A stretch of DNA of 64,000 nucleotides from Planococcus liqunii (GTDB taxonomy: Bacteria; Bacillota; Bacilli; Bacillales_A; Planococcaceae): contig NZ_CP129238.1 in assembly GCF_030413595.1 (NCBI RefSeq), positions 2,790,001 to 2,854,000 on the forward strand, given 5' to 3'. A program made the translations under genes and the position numbers. The notes beneath the pieces were generated by a model. It saw only the letters and a program-made list of their open reading frames with translations. It was not told the DNA's origin and ran no database searches. Every line of letters starts with the position of its first letter. Positions within the stretch are counted from its first letter, which is position 1. Shown here in pieces: positions 45,270-54,395 of the stretch.

Positions 45270-45965
45270 TTAGCTGTTGTAGTTATGGTAATAATAATTT
45301 TCTTTGGTAAGCTCATAATTATTCATTACAACGCCGAGGATAAATGCTTTTGAAGTAACAAGTGCATCTCTCGCTTTTTTGACGCTGTCTTTTTCTGTTT
45401 TGCCTGTATTCACTACCAAAACAGTAGCATCACACTTATTCGCTAATATTTTTGAATCGGTGACTGCTAATAGAGGCGGAGAATCAATGATGATCAAGTC
45501 ATACCGCGCTTTCATTTCTTCCAGCAAGTCGTCGAGCACTGGAGAACTGAGCAGCTCTGCCGGATTTGGAGGAATCTGGCCGCACAGCAGCAGATCCAGC
45601 CCGGTGATACCGCTTCTTTTCACACAGTCCTGCAATCGGCCTTTTTTCAAAAGCAGATTGGACAAGCCAATTTTGTTGCTAAGATGGAACGAATGGTGCA
45701 GGGTCGGCCGCCTCATATCGGCATCGACTAGCAGCACTCTTTTTCCTGCCTCTGCAAAGACAATGGCCATATTGCAGGAAGTTGTTGATTTTCCTTCTTC
45801 TTTTGCAGCCGATGTGAACAAAATGGTTTTCGTTTCATGGCCTGGCAAGGAAAAATTGATATTTGTCCGGATGGTACGGTACTGCTCGTTCACCAATGCT
45901 TGGGGCTTAGTATGACCCACCAATTTTCGGGTTGCTGACCCCTTTGATTTTTTCTGCGTCCACAT
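45270..45965 (-). CDS. epsB: CpsD/CapB-family tyrosine-protein kinase
   Basis: A 231-residue bacterial tyrosine kinase: Walker A TSAAKEEGKSTTSCNMA, Walker A' LLVDADMRRP and Walker B LIIIDSPPLL, with a Tyr cluster (YYYHNY) at the C-terminus that is autophosphorylated. It works with the membrane activator encoded just upstream, whose gene it overlaps by 59 bases, to control polysaccharide chain length. The overlap is large but AAGGAG precedes the ATG at 45965. Confidence 0.93.
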   Translation of the reverse strand: MWTQKKSKGSATRKLVGHTKPQALVNEQYRTIRTNINFSLPGHETKTILFTSAAKEEGKSTTSCNMAIVFAEAGKRVLLVDADMRRPTLHHSFHLSNKIGLSNLLLKKGRLQDCVKRSGITGLDLLLCGQIPPNPAELLSSPVLDDLLEEMKARYDLIIIDSPPLLAVTDSKILANKCDATVLVVNTGKTEKDSVKKARDALVTSKAFILGVVMNNYELTKENYYYHNYNS

Positions 45966-46695
45966 CAGCTATCAACTCCTTCTTTTCGTTAATATTGGTT
46001 GTCCGTTTGTATTCCTTGCTGCCTGGTACATTGCTGACAATTCCGAGTACTTGAAGCCCTGTGATTTCTTCAATATCTTCTTCTTTCCGGATTGTTGTAT
46101 TCATTTGCTCAACCAGGATGGCAAGGCCTGTTCCAAGCATAAAGCCGATAATTGCACCGATGGCCATATTAAAGAGAGGGTCCGGCTTGACCGGTTCAGG
46201 ATCTACCGGCACGATTGCCGGTGCCAGGATGTTGACATTATCGACATTCATCAAGGTTTTGATTTTTGCCTGGAAAACGGAAGCCGTCGTATTGGCGATC
46301 AGTACAGCGCGCTCCATCGAAGCATCTTCCACTTCCAGCGTGAGGATCTGGGCATTTTCTTCACTTGATACGGTAATGCTCTTATCCAGGTCTGAAACAG
46401 ATTCTTTCAATTCCAGTTCTTCAATTACTTCCGATAGAATAGCGGGACTCTTGATGATAATGTTATACGTTTCAACCAATTGAATATTGGCATCGATATT
46501 CAAATCGTTGGACTGGAGCGAGTTGGTGATTTTCTGGTTCACTAAAATTTGTGTGGATGCCTGATAAATCGGCTTCATCATCGTGTAGCTAACAATTCCG
46601 CTCAATGCGACAAATAACAAAGTCACAATGATGATCAGCGGTAGCCGTTTACGTAAAGCGATTAAAAATTCTTTTACATTGAACGTACTTTCCAT
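45907..46695 (-). CDS. epsA: Wzz/YveK-family polysaccharide co-polymerase (kinase activator)
   Basis: A 262-residue protein with two membrane helices (about 20-40 and 175-195) flanking an extracytoplasmic domain, and a Pro-rich motif before the second helix (VPVDPEPVKPDPLFNMAIG). The C-terminal cytoplasmic tail is the usual activator of the CpsD-type kinase, encoded next. First structural gene of the exopolysaccharide set; AGAGGTG site before the ATG. Confidence 0.92.
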   Translation of the reverse strand: MESTFNVKEFLIALRKRLPLIIIVTLLFVALSGIVSYTMMKPIYQASTQILVNQKITNSLQSNDLNIDANIQLVETYNIIIKSPAILSEVIEELELKESVSDLDKSITVSSEENAQILTLEVEDASMERAVLIANTTASVFQAKIKTLMNVDNVNILAPAIVPVDPEPVKPDPLFNMAIGAIIGFMLGTGLAILVEQMNTTIRKEEDIEEITGLQVLGIVSNVPGSKEYKRTTNINEKKELIADVDAEKIKGVSNPKIGGSY

Positions 46696-46733
46696 GCCTT
46701 ACACCTCTATTTCTAATTGTTTTTGAACTGATT

Positions 46734-47159
46734 TTAATGCGCTTGCTTTTCTGCAATTTCCCCGATGTAGGCAATTTTTGAATACTTGCCGTTATAGGCG
46801 TTCAGCATAAGAATGATCCAAAGCACCAAGCCGATCGGCGATAGGATTACACCGGACAGCCAACCCACTACAGGCAGCATGCCCATGGTGACAAATACAA
46901 TTAAAAAGCTGATCGATAAATAAATGGATTGAATTGCATGGAACCGGACAAATCGATTTTCTCTTTCAATCAAGAGAAGTACGAAGCCTGTAAAAAAACC
47001 GAGCAGATAAGCCAGAGAGCCAGCAATATTTTCATGAAGCCCTATGGATGTGCTGTCCGGACTGACAGCGCCTACTTCTGCCGGCCGTTTAAACACTGTT
47101 TGTTTATCCAGATTGCTTAAGTGCTGTTCATCAGACATTTTGAAATTATTCTCAATCAT
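46734..47159 (-). CDS. DUF4870-like membrane protein
   Basis: A 141-residue protein with a hydrophilic N-terminal 55 residues, then about three hydrophobic segments (IAGSLAYLLGFFTGFVLLLIE, IYLSISFLIVFVTMGMLPVVGWLSG, VLWIILMLNAYNGK) and RFHAIQS between them, as in DUF4870 proteins. ATG 47159 has GAAGGAGG upstream. It precedes epsA by 38 bases and may be cotranscribed. Function unknown. Confidence 0.82.
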   Translation of the reverse strand: MIENNFKMSDEQHLSNLDKQTVFKRPAEVGAVSPDSTSIGLHENIAGSLAYLLGFFTGFVLLLIERENRFVRFHAIQSIYLSISFLIVFVTMGMLPVVGWLSGVILSPIGLVLWIILMLNAYNGKYSKIAYIGEIAEKQAH

Positions 47160-47269
47160 GTTCTGTTCCTCCTTCATTGATATCAATCATTTGACCTAAT
47201 ACTAAATAGACAAGGTTAAAAAGAAGTTAAATAGTTTTAATTATTAAAATATTTTTGAATAAAAAAATA

Positions 47270-47312
47270 AATACCCCTATCTTTTGTCTTAGAGACAAAA
47301 GATAGAGGTATT
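47270..47312 (-). terminator. Terminator of the two-component operon
   Basis: AATACCCCTATCTTTTGTCT and near-perfect complement around TAG, with a T-run on the minus strand, after the response-regulator gene. Confidence 0.92.
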
Positions 47313-47326
47313 ATAAGTGATTCATT

Positions 47327-48022
47327 TTACTCAGTTGCAAATTTATAGCCAAACCCTCTGACGGTACGGATATGCAAAGGATTGGCCGGATCCTTCTCTA
47401 CTTTGCGCCGCAAATTGCTGATATGGACTTTTACGGTCTGGATGTCCCCTTCCGAATAATAGCCCCAAATACGGTCATACAATTGTTCAGCGGTCCAAAC
47501 CCGGTTTGGCGTCTGGGCAAGCAGCAGAAGCAACTGGAATTCTTTATGGTAAAGGTGGACCGGCTTGTCGTCAATATACAGCTCCCGTGCATCAATATGA
47601 ATTTTAATATTGTTGTACTGCAAGACCGAGAGCTTCTCTTCTTCTCCATTGGTCCAGCCATTTCTTCTTAAAATGGCCCGGATGCGCGCTTCCAGCTCGT
47701 TGAAATCGAACGGTTTTGTAATGTAATCGTCGCCTCCGGCTTCAAGCCCCTGTATTTTATACGAAAGCTCTTTGCGGTAACTGACAAAAAGAATAGGCAT
47801 TTTTGTCTGCATCCGGATTTGTTCGCATACTTCCAAACCATTGATTCCTGGCATTTCAATATCCAGCAAAATCAAGTCCGGATTTTCTTTGGCAAGCTTA
47901 TCCATGGCTTCATAGCCGTCTTCAGCATCAATGACCTTGTAGCCTTTTTTAATTAAAAACAACCGGATCAACTCACGGATTCCTTCTTCATCTTCTACAA
48001 CGAGCACAGTAGCTTCACTCAT
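47327..48022 (-). CDS. OmpR-family response regulator
   Basis: A 231-residue regulator with a receiver domain (acidic EDEE at 10-13, phospho-acceptor Asp54 in LLLDIEMPG, Lys103 in ITKPF) and a winged-helix DNA-binding domain (YHKEFQLLLLLAQTPNRVWTAEQLYDRIWG, then VKVHISNLRRKVE). It is 21 bases downstream of the hybrid kinase gene and forms a pair with it. The EPS genes lie just beyond its terminator, so they are candidate targets. Confidence 0.93.
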   Translation of the reverse strand: MSEATVLVVEDEEGIRELIRLFLIKKGYKVIDAEDGYEAMDKLAKENPDLILLDIEMPGINGLEVCEQIRMQTKMPILFVSYRKELSYKIQGLEAGGDDYITKPFDFNELEARIRAILRRNGWTNGEEEKLSVLQYNNIKIHIDARELYIDDKPVHLYHKEFQLLLLLAQTPNRVWTAEQLYDRIWGYYSEGDIQTVKVHISNLRRKVEKDPANPLHIRTVRGFGYKFATE

Positions 48023-48043
48023 AAAATCCCCTCCTTACAGATC

Positions 48044-51000
48044 TCAGAAATTTAAAGGCAATGCGATGTAGAATACACTTCCTTTGCCCACTTCGCTTTC
48101 TGCCCAAATCTCCCCTTTATGCGAAAGAATGATTTCTTTTGCGATGGCGAGCCCAAGGCCGCTGCCTTTGTATGTGGCTGAAGCATCCATTTTGAAGAAG
48201 CGGTCAAATATATGCGGCAGTATATCTTTGTCGATTCCGCTTCCGGTGTCCGCTACTTTTATGATGACTTCACCGTCAAACTCTTCCAGATCCAACACTG
48301 TGTCTTCTTTATCGTGGGTAAACACTTCAGCAGACACCGTAATTTTTCCATCGATGGATGATGTATGTTTGACAGCATTCCACAAAACATTCGAGAATAC
48401 TTGATCAATCCGGTCCACATCGATGGACAATGCCATTCTATCCTGCCAAGGCTCATGCTTTCCTTTTTGATGTTCAAAAATGCGCCCGCTTTGCGTTACA
48501 TCATACTCCATGCCCAGAACGAGGCGCTGAAGCCAATCTCCTAATTTCACTTGTTCAAAGCGCAAAGTCATGTTGCCGGATTTGTATTTCGAAAGCTCGA
48601 CCAAGTCTTCGGTCAGCCGTTCCAGCAACAGCAATTTATTGTGGATCATATCCAAATACCTTGGATTCTTTTCATCAATCAAACTCTCTTTTACAGCTTG
48701 GATGTAGCTATGGATCAGTGTAATCGGTGTGCCGAGTTCATGGGAAATCGTGGACAGCATCTCATTGCGGGATTTTTCGATTTCCTGAATTTCATCGTTG
48801 ACCGTCACCAAGTTCATATTGGTGATTTCGAGCGCCATGGTCCGTTCTTTAATATTGCGTTCCAGGAAATAATTGATATTGGTGATTTCCTGAGTCAGGC
48901 TTCGTAAATTGGCCAGTGTTTCGACCCGTGCCATAAACTCTTCTTTGTCGCATGGTTTCACCAAATAGTCATTTGCCCCTGCAGTAAAGGCATTGGTTTT
49001 ATGCTCGAGGCCTTCCTCTTTCGACAGCATCAGGATCGGCAATTCCGTTAATGTGAACTTTTTCCGGATGCTTCGGCTGAGTTCGTCTCCAGACATATCC
49101 GCCAATTCCCACTCCAATATCACCATATCAATGGGCCGTTCTTCAAGCAGCTGCAACGCATCTTCCCCGCTAGTCACTCCAGCCACTTCATAGTCTTCAC
49201 GCATCAGCTGATAGGTTACCATCTGGCGGTTCACACCTTCCGGATCAACTACCAGAATCCGTATCTGTTTTCGGTCGAATCTGCGCTGGGCCATGGTATG
49301 CGCCAATTCTTCCGATGACATTTCTTCTACAACCAGATTCCCGTTCGGTTCCGGTTCTTCCAATTCTTCTTTCACGTAAATTGGGAGCGTAAAACTGAAG
49401 ATGGAACCGGTCCCTACTTTCGACTCAACTTCCACCCAGCCGCCCTGGAGTTCAACAAGCCGTTTGGAGATATTCAAACCGATTCCTACACCCCGGCCTT
49501 CGCCATCATCGGATTCTTCCGGGCGATAAGGTTCAAAGAGCGAAGAAATCTTGTCTTCTTGTATCCCTTTGCCGGTATCGCGTACAGAAATTTTAATTTG
49601 TTTCCCTGTTTTTTGGGCGGAAACAACGATTTCTCCGGTTTGCGTATATTTCACAGCATTGCCGATCAAGTTGAAAAGGACTTGCTGCACCCGGTCCGGA
49701 TCAGCAATGACAAGAGGCAAATTATCGGAAATGGTATGATACAAGGCAACTTGTTTCTCTTTGACGAGCGGCGCACACAGCGTGATGACTGTTTCTGCCG
49801 TATCGGCTAAATGGACCGGTTCAACATGGATATCCAGTGTGTTTTGTTTGAGCTTTGAAAAATCAAGGATATCGTTGATCATATGCGCCAGTTTTTTCCC
49901 GCTGGAAATGATTGTGCCCAGTTGATGGGACATTGCTGGGGAAATTCTTCCCGCTGACATTTCCTGCAAGGATTCCGCAATGCCAATCATGCCGTATAAG
50001 GGCGTCCGCAGATTATGGGAAGTCACAGCCAGCAGCTCATCTTTCCGTTCATTTGCATGTTTTAATGATTCCATGGCAAGCCGTTGCCGTTCAATCGCTT
50101 TTCTTTCCAGTTCGTATTTCTCCTGCCTTTTTACATCAGCTTTATCAGCCAATGCCAATGCTATCAATAAAACTCCTAGGCATACTGCGATATACCCGGC
50201 ATGATGCGACCTTCCGGTAAAAGGAATATTTCCTGCAAGGGTCAAAAATGAAAAGGCTGTTCCAAAAAACAAAAAGAAGGCGGCAGCAGCAAAATAACGG
50301 GAATAAATAATCCCTTTTTGTACACTGAAGATAGCCATGGAAAAAATAAACGCCAGACTGGCGATGAGCATTGCCGGGATTAGCCAACGGGCCCCCTCAT
50401 TCGAAAAAAGCAGCATGGCAATTCCAGCTAAACTGGTGATGCTCAACAGTTGGAATATGCGCTTGGCTCTCGTCAAATGGCGGCGCACATCCAGAAAGTT
50501 TTCGGTAAACAGAAGCACAAATACATTGGAGAAGCCGGCAAGCAACAATAAAAACTGTTCATTAAGCCATAGTAGATCCGGCCAAATAAATGTCAAGGTC
50601 AAGCCAGCCATTGAAGTAAAAGTAAAGATGAATGAAAATGCCAAGAACACGAAATACAAATAACTCAATTGGCGGACTTTTATAAACTGCGCGAAATGGT
50701 AGAGCAATACAACAAACAGAATGCCGCTGACAATTCCAATAAACACTGTGGTCGTACGGGCCTTTTCCTCAAACCGCTTCGACTCCCAAATAGATACCGG
50801 AATTTGAAGAGGGCCTTCTGATTCAACCCGCATATAGTATGTTTTTATCGCTCCTTCTTCCAATTCCAAATTGTATACCAGATTCCGGTGGTAAACTTCG
50901 CGTTCCTTCAAATCACTGTTTCTTCCAAGTTCTTTCGCTGAATAACCCCCGTTTTCAGCCGGCGAATACAAAGTTGCGCTGCTCAAGGATGGAGCTGCAA

Positions 51001-51346
51001 CTTCAAGCAGCCAGGTTTTATCAGGCGATGCATTCTGCACTTGAAAGCGAAGCCAGTAAACGGTCTCCGTAAAGCCTTTATTTAATGCCCCTTCAATATT
51101 CGGCATGAATTGCATGTCCATAATAGGGCGGGTCATGTCTTCAATTGTAAAATCTCCTTGACCGTCTTCGAAAATATACAAACCATTTTCTATTTCCAAA
51201 TGAGTCTGCGAATCGCTCAACTCCAGAATCTGTTCACTTTCAATGGGATGCGGCGGCTCATTTCCGCTGCCCGCTAGCATCAATAATGCCCAAAAGACAA
51301 ATAGGAATTTCATCGCCCAAGATATATTCTGATAAGTTGAAGACAT
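48044..51346 (-). CDS. Hybrid sensor histidine kinase with 7TMR-DISM input, degenerate receiver and two kinase modules
   Basis: A 1100-residue membrane kinase (ATG 51346, AGAGGTG upstream; an upstream ATG lacks a site). Order: signal segment, extracellular DISMED2-type beta domain (about 35-190), seven membrane helices (about 200-400), first HisKA with SHNLRTP (His444) and HATPase, a receiver-like domain (about 695-810), then a second HisKA with SHELGTP (His869) and HATPase (DTGSGIDKDIL). In the receiver the phospho-acceptor position reads LEW (Glu745) instead of Asp, and the acidic pair is Asp-Pro, so it probably cannot be phosphorylated normally; Lys797 is kept. The ligand for the DISM domain is unknown, often carbohydrate. 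Confidence 0.9.
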   Translation of the reverse strand: MSSTYQNISWAMKFLFVFWALLMLAGSGNEPPHPIESEQILELSDSQTHLEIENGLYIFEDGQGDFTIEDMTRPIMDMQFMPNIEGALNKGFTETVYWLRFQVQNASPDKTWLLEVAAPSLSSATLYSPAENGGYSAKELGRNSDLKEREVYHRNLVYNLELEEGAIKTYYMRVESEGPLQIPVSIWESKRFEEKARTTTVFIGIVSGILFVVLLYHFAQFIKVRQLSYLYFVFLAFSFIFTFTSMAGLTLTFIWPDLLWLNEQFLLLLAGFSNVFVLLFTENFLDVRRHLTRAKRIFQLLSITSLAGIAMLLFSNEGARWLIPAMLIASLAFIFSMAIFSVQKGIIYSRYFAAAAFFLFFGTAFSFLTLAGNIPFTGRSHHAGYIAVCLGVLLIALALADKADVKRQEKYELERKAIERQRLAMESLKHANERKDELLAVTSHNLRTPLYGMIGIAESLQEMSAGRISPAMSHQLGTIISSGKKLAHMINDILDFSKLKQNTLDIHVEPVHLADTAETVITLCAPLVKEKQVALYHTISDNLPLVIADPDRVQQVLFNLIGNAVKYTQTGEIVVSAQKTGKQIKISVRDTGKGIQEDKISSLFEPYRPEESDDGEGRGVGIGLNISKRLVELQGGWVEVESKVGTGSIFSFTLPIYVKEELEEPEPNGNLVVEEMSSEELAHTMAQRRFDRKQIRILVVDPEGVNRQMVTYQLMREDYEVAGVTSGEDALQLLEERPIDMVILEWELADMSGDELSRSIRKKFTLTELPILMLSKEEGLEHKTNAFTAGANDYLVKPCDKEEFMARVETLANLRSLTQEITNINYFLERNIKERTMALEITNMNLVTVNDEIQEIEKSRNEMLSTISHELGTPITLIHSYIQAVKESLIDEKNPRYLDMIHNKLLLLERLTEDLVELSKYKSGNMTLRFEQVKLGDWLQRLVLGMEYDVTQSGRIFEHQKGKHEPWQDRMALSIDVDRIDQVFSNVLWNAVKHTSSIDGKITVSAEVFTHDKEDTVLDLEEFDGEVIIKVADTGSGIDKDILPHIFDRFFKMDASATYKGSGLGLAIAKEIILSHKGEIWAESEVGKGSVFYIALPLNF

Positions 51347-51682
51347 ATAGAAACACCTCTGTTCTTTAAAAATCACTTTCGCCTTCCGAAACCACATAAA
51401 AAATCAAAAATACCTTATGTATCTTTAAATACTACCATTAAATAAATTATTCAGAAAATTTGAATCTAATTGCTTACATATTATGTCTTTAAATTAGGTT
51501 GTTTGATTTACAAGAATCATACCATTTATCACATAAAATGAAAACTTATTTATTTCTGAAAATTCAATTAAAACTATTGACCTATTAGTTCAAACCAATT
51601 AAGCTATAAAAAAGAAATAGATGATGTCCTTTGTCTTACATTTCAAATTAGGGCATTCGATACCCTGAAAGAGGTGAAAAAC

Positions 51683-52606
51683 ATGGTCAAACACAATGGC
51701 GGCAGTAGAGCTAGAAAAAAAAGCCGTTGGGTCACTCGCTCGATGGTATTTCTCCTTTTGGCCGGAATTGTATATTTGGTGATTCTTTTTCCTAAAGCTT
51801 CTAATACACTGGATGAAATCCATCAGCCTATTGCAAGAGAAGCCTCCCCTTTGCGCGAAGAAAAAGTAGTGCTGGAAGAAAAGAATCCCATTTCCGTTCT
51901 GCTGTTGGGCGTTGATGAGCGCGAAGATGACCGCGGGCGTTCGGATACAATGATTGTATTGACCATCAATCCTACTGGCAATTCCACTAAAATGGTCAGC
52001 ATCCCGCGGGATACGTACACAGAAATCGTCGGGCTTGATAGATTGGATAAAATCAACCACGCCTACGCCTTCGGCGGAATTGATATGTCGCTTGATACGA
52101 CGGAAAAGCTACTGGATATTCCGATTGATTACGTGGTGCAGCTGAATATGGAAGGATTTAAAGACGTCATTGATGCTTTGGATGGCATTACCGTCGACAA
52201 CGCCTTTGCCTTTGATGACTTCAAAAAAGGGGAATTGACCTTAACCGGCGACCAGGCTTTGGACTTTGTGCAGATGCGAAAACAAGATCCTAACGGCGAT
52301 TTCGGCCGGCAGGACCGGCAAAAACAAGTCATTCAAAGCATTATGTCGGAAGCTGTTTCCGCCACGACCCTATTCAACTATCCAAAAATTTTTGACGCCT
52401 TGGGCAATAATGTCAAAACCAATATGGAGTTCAGCGAGATGATCGACATCCAAAAAAATTACCGCAGCGCTTCAACCGATGTCGAACAGCTAGTTTTTGA
52501 AAAAGGCTACGGCGAAACCATTGGGGGAATTTGGTATTATATGATGGACAAAGAGGAATTATCTGTTGTCAAAGCAGAACTGAAGGGGCATTTGGGATTG
52601 AAATAG
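51683..52606 (+). CDS. LytR-CpsA-Psr (LCP) family cell-wall ligase
   Basis: A 307-residue protein with a short cytoplasmic basic tail, one membrane helix (VFLLLAGIVYLVILF) and an extracytoplasmic LCP domain: VLLLGVDEREDDRGRSDTMIVLT, MVSIPRDTYTEI, KINHAYAFGG and FVQMRKQDPNGDFGRQDRQKQV carry the conserved Asp and Arg residues. LCP enzymes attach teichoic acids or capsule to peptidoglycan. ATG 51683 follows AGAGGTG. It lies divergent from the kinase and next to the EPS genes, so it may anchor that polymer. Confidence 0.93.
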   Translation: MVKHNGGSRARKKSRWVTRSMVFLLLAGIVYLVILFPKASNTLDEIHQPIAREASPLREEKVVLEEKNPISVLLLGVDEREDDRGRSDTMIVLTINPTGNSTKMVSIPRDTYTEIVGLDRLDKINHAYAFGGIDMSLDTTEKLLDIPIDYVVQLNMEGFKDVIDALDGITVDNAFAFDDFKKGELTLTGDQALDFVQMRKQDPNGDFGRQDRQKQVIQSIMSEAVSATTLFNYPKIFDALGNNVKTNMEFSEMIDIQKNYRSASTDVEQLVFEKGYGETIGGIWYYMMDKEELSVVKAELKGHLGLK

Positions 52607-52612
52607 AGGAAA

Positions 52613-52643
52613 GCCAACCGCTGCAATTTGCAGTGGTTGGTTT
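52613..52643 (+). terminator. Terminator-like hairpin after the LCP gene (copy 1)
   Basis: CCAACCGCTGC / GCAGTGGTTGG arms with a short T-run; nearly the same as the hairpin at 53097-53130. Confidence 0.7.
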
Positions 52644-53096
52644 GAGCTTGGAGACAAAAGAATTTTTATACATGCTAGCTGAATAAATATCCGATTGGAG
52701 AGAAAATCCCGGATCCTCCGTTTCAGCCGGACGCATTCCGCGGGCTCGCGCCGAACTAACTCGGAACTTACGTCCCGAGTGGATTTCGGCACTTCGCTAT
52801 CCCGCAGGAGTCGCCGGCTTTCACTGCGGATCCTAAACATGGGGCTACCCAAAGTTGTCGCTTTCCTTCTTTAACTAGATGATTGAACTTCATTCGGTTA
52901 CGCGTTCACTTTCGGATGAAAGAGAGACGCCCCAACCGGTCCGGCCACGGAGACTCCTGTGGGACAGCGAAAGCTGAAGACCCCGCAGGTGCGAAGCGGC
53001 GAGGAGGCTGAAGCTGAGCCCACGGAAAGCGAAGTGGCCGGTCCGGTTAATTTTATGCGTCTCTATACATTCCATCTAGCCTTTGTATACAGTCTG

Positions 53097-53130
53097 AAGC
53101 CAACCACTGCTGCAGTGGTTGGCTTTTTTA
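53097..53130 (+). terminator. Terminator hairpin (copy 2)
   Basis: AAGCCAACCACTGC / GCAGTGGTTGGCTT palindrome followed by T-run. It is the better terminator of the pair. Confidence 0.85.
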
Positions 53131-53144
53131 TATTCAGTAGCTTT

Positions 53145-54218
53145 TCATTGTTCGACAATGCTTTCCGATACCGGTACTGCCAGCAATGCTTTCAAGTGTT
53201 CGTCGATTTGGCCATGGTAGCTGGGCCCTTCTCCGCCAAACAAGCCAAAGTGGCCTGCGAGGCTGCGGATGACTTTCAGCTCACTGTTTGGAATCATTTG
53301 CTGTTCCCGCTCGCAATCAGCGGGCGGGAAGAACATGTCTGTGTCAATCGGCATCACAAATACTTTTGCTTGAATGCGTCCAAGCGCTTCCGCTAAATTG
53401 CCGTCTGCCAATCGGCTGACATCGCCGCGTTGCCATTTCCACGCCATAGCGAGCAGCGCATTTGGATCCATCATCTGAAAGAAAGGCTCAAGAAATCCTT
53501 CTACTAGTTCTTCGGCAGACTCCACCCCAAACAAGTCCCATTTCTCGAGATTGAAAAACTCCGAACAAAAACCCATTACCGCCCAAATATCCGCATGCCG
53601 CTTCAGTCCATCCGCGACTTCTGCGTTTGACCGGTATTCCCCAAGGTTCCACCCTGGATCAGAAGTGATCGCGTCAATCAAAGTCTGGGTGAACAAAAAA
53701 TCATGGATGGTGTTTTTAGCAGTGCCCGCAATCGGTGCTGCCCGTTTGACCATTTCCGGATACCGGACTGCCCATTCATACGTTTGCTGTGCCCCCATCG
53801 AACCGCCGACTACAAGCGCCACTTCCTGTACGCCAAACAATTCCGTCACTAGCCGGTGCTGTGCCCGTACGTCATCGCCGATGCGCACCTTCGGAAAACT
53901 TTGCATGCTGACGGGCGGCAGGCTATTGTGCGGAGAACTCGATAATCCGTTTCCGATCTGGTTAATGACAATGATAAAATATTCAACCGGATCGAGTGCT
54001 CTGCCTTTTCCTATGTAAGATTCGTAATCTTTGCTCGTCCCTGAAAACCACGTTGGCATAATAATGACATTGTCTTTTTTCTCGTTCAATTTTCCATGTG
54101 TTGCATAGGCCAGTTTGCAGTCGGGAATAATGCCTCCCTCTTCCAACTCAAAATTCCCCAAATTGAAAAGTTTATATGGACCGTGCTTATCCTGTGAATA
54201 AAAAGCGTTTTCAATCAT
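53145..54218 (-). CDS. MetX-like alpha/beta-hydrolase
   Basis: A 357-residue alpha/beta-hydrolase of the homoserine O-acetyltransferase family shape: YATHGKLNEKKDNVIIMPTWFSGT, nucleophile Ser in VVGGSMGAQQTYEWAVRYP, late acid in DTDMFFPP and His in SLAGHFGLFGG. True MetX enzymes have a strongly conserved motif set that here is only partly kept, and no methionine gene is adjacent, so acyltransferase activity on homoserine is unproven; other acylases of the family are as likely. ATG 54218 follows AAGGTGG. Confidence 0.82.
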   Translation of the reverse strand: MIENAFYSQDKHGPYKLFNLGNFELEEGGIIPDCKLAYATHGKLNEKKDNVIIMPTWFSGTSKDYESYIGKGRALDPVEYFIIVINQIGNGLSSSPHNSLPPVSMQSFPKVRIGDDVRAQHRLVTELFGVQEVALVVGGSMGAQQTYEWAVRYPEMVKRAAPIAGTAKNTIHDFLFTQTLIDAITSDPGWNLGEYRSNAEVADGLKRHADIWAVMGFCSEFFNLEKWDLFGVESAEELVEGFLEPFFQMMDPNALLAMAWKWQRGDVSRLADGNLAEALGRIQAKVFVMPIDTDMFFPPADCEREQQMIPNSELKVIRSLAGHFGLFGGEGPSYHGQIDEHLKALLAVPVSESIVEQ

Positions 54219-54353
54219 TTTCTTTACCACCTTCCCGTTGTCTTTTGGCCAGAGAAAAGTGCGTTGTCTGCTAAATCAGAATTTCCAGCCTTTGAATTTC
54301 ATTATATAGTCTTTCAAATATTTGTAAATACTGAATTTTCTAATAAAACTAAC

Positions 54354-54384
54354 AAAAAAACCGTCTATGCAAAAGCATAAACGG
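54354..54384 (-). terminator. Terminator of the C4 sugar-acid operon
   Basis: CCGTCTATGC AAAA GCATAAACGG with a T-run on the minus strand, after pdxA2. Confidence 0.8.
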
Positions 54385-54395
54385 GTGCAATCCTG

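Larger units (their letters stand above)
52607..53144. repeat. Gene-free block with two inverted copies of a Bacillales intergenic repeat
   Basis: About 540 bases without a supported gene. Two GC-rich units of one family (hallmarks CCGCGGGCT/CCGTGGGCT and CCCGCAGGAGTC/CCCACAGGAGTC) occur at about 52700-52835 and, inverted, at 52924-53063. The second unit is bounded by GAGACGC/GCGTCTC and a 15-bp inverted repeat (52934-52948 with 53034-53048, one mismatch). A related unit is at about 62486-62580. The block lies between two near-identical terminator hairpins. Confidence 0.8.

Noticed and set aside
52650..53095. Open frames in the repeat block
   Set aside because: No ribosome-binding sites; the frames run through inverted GC-rich repeat units and have no family resemblance.
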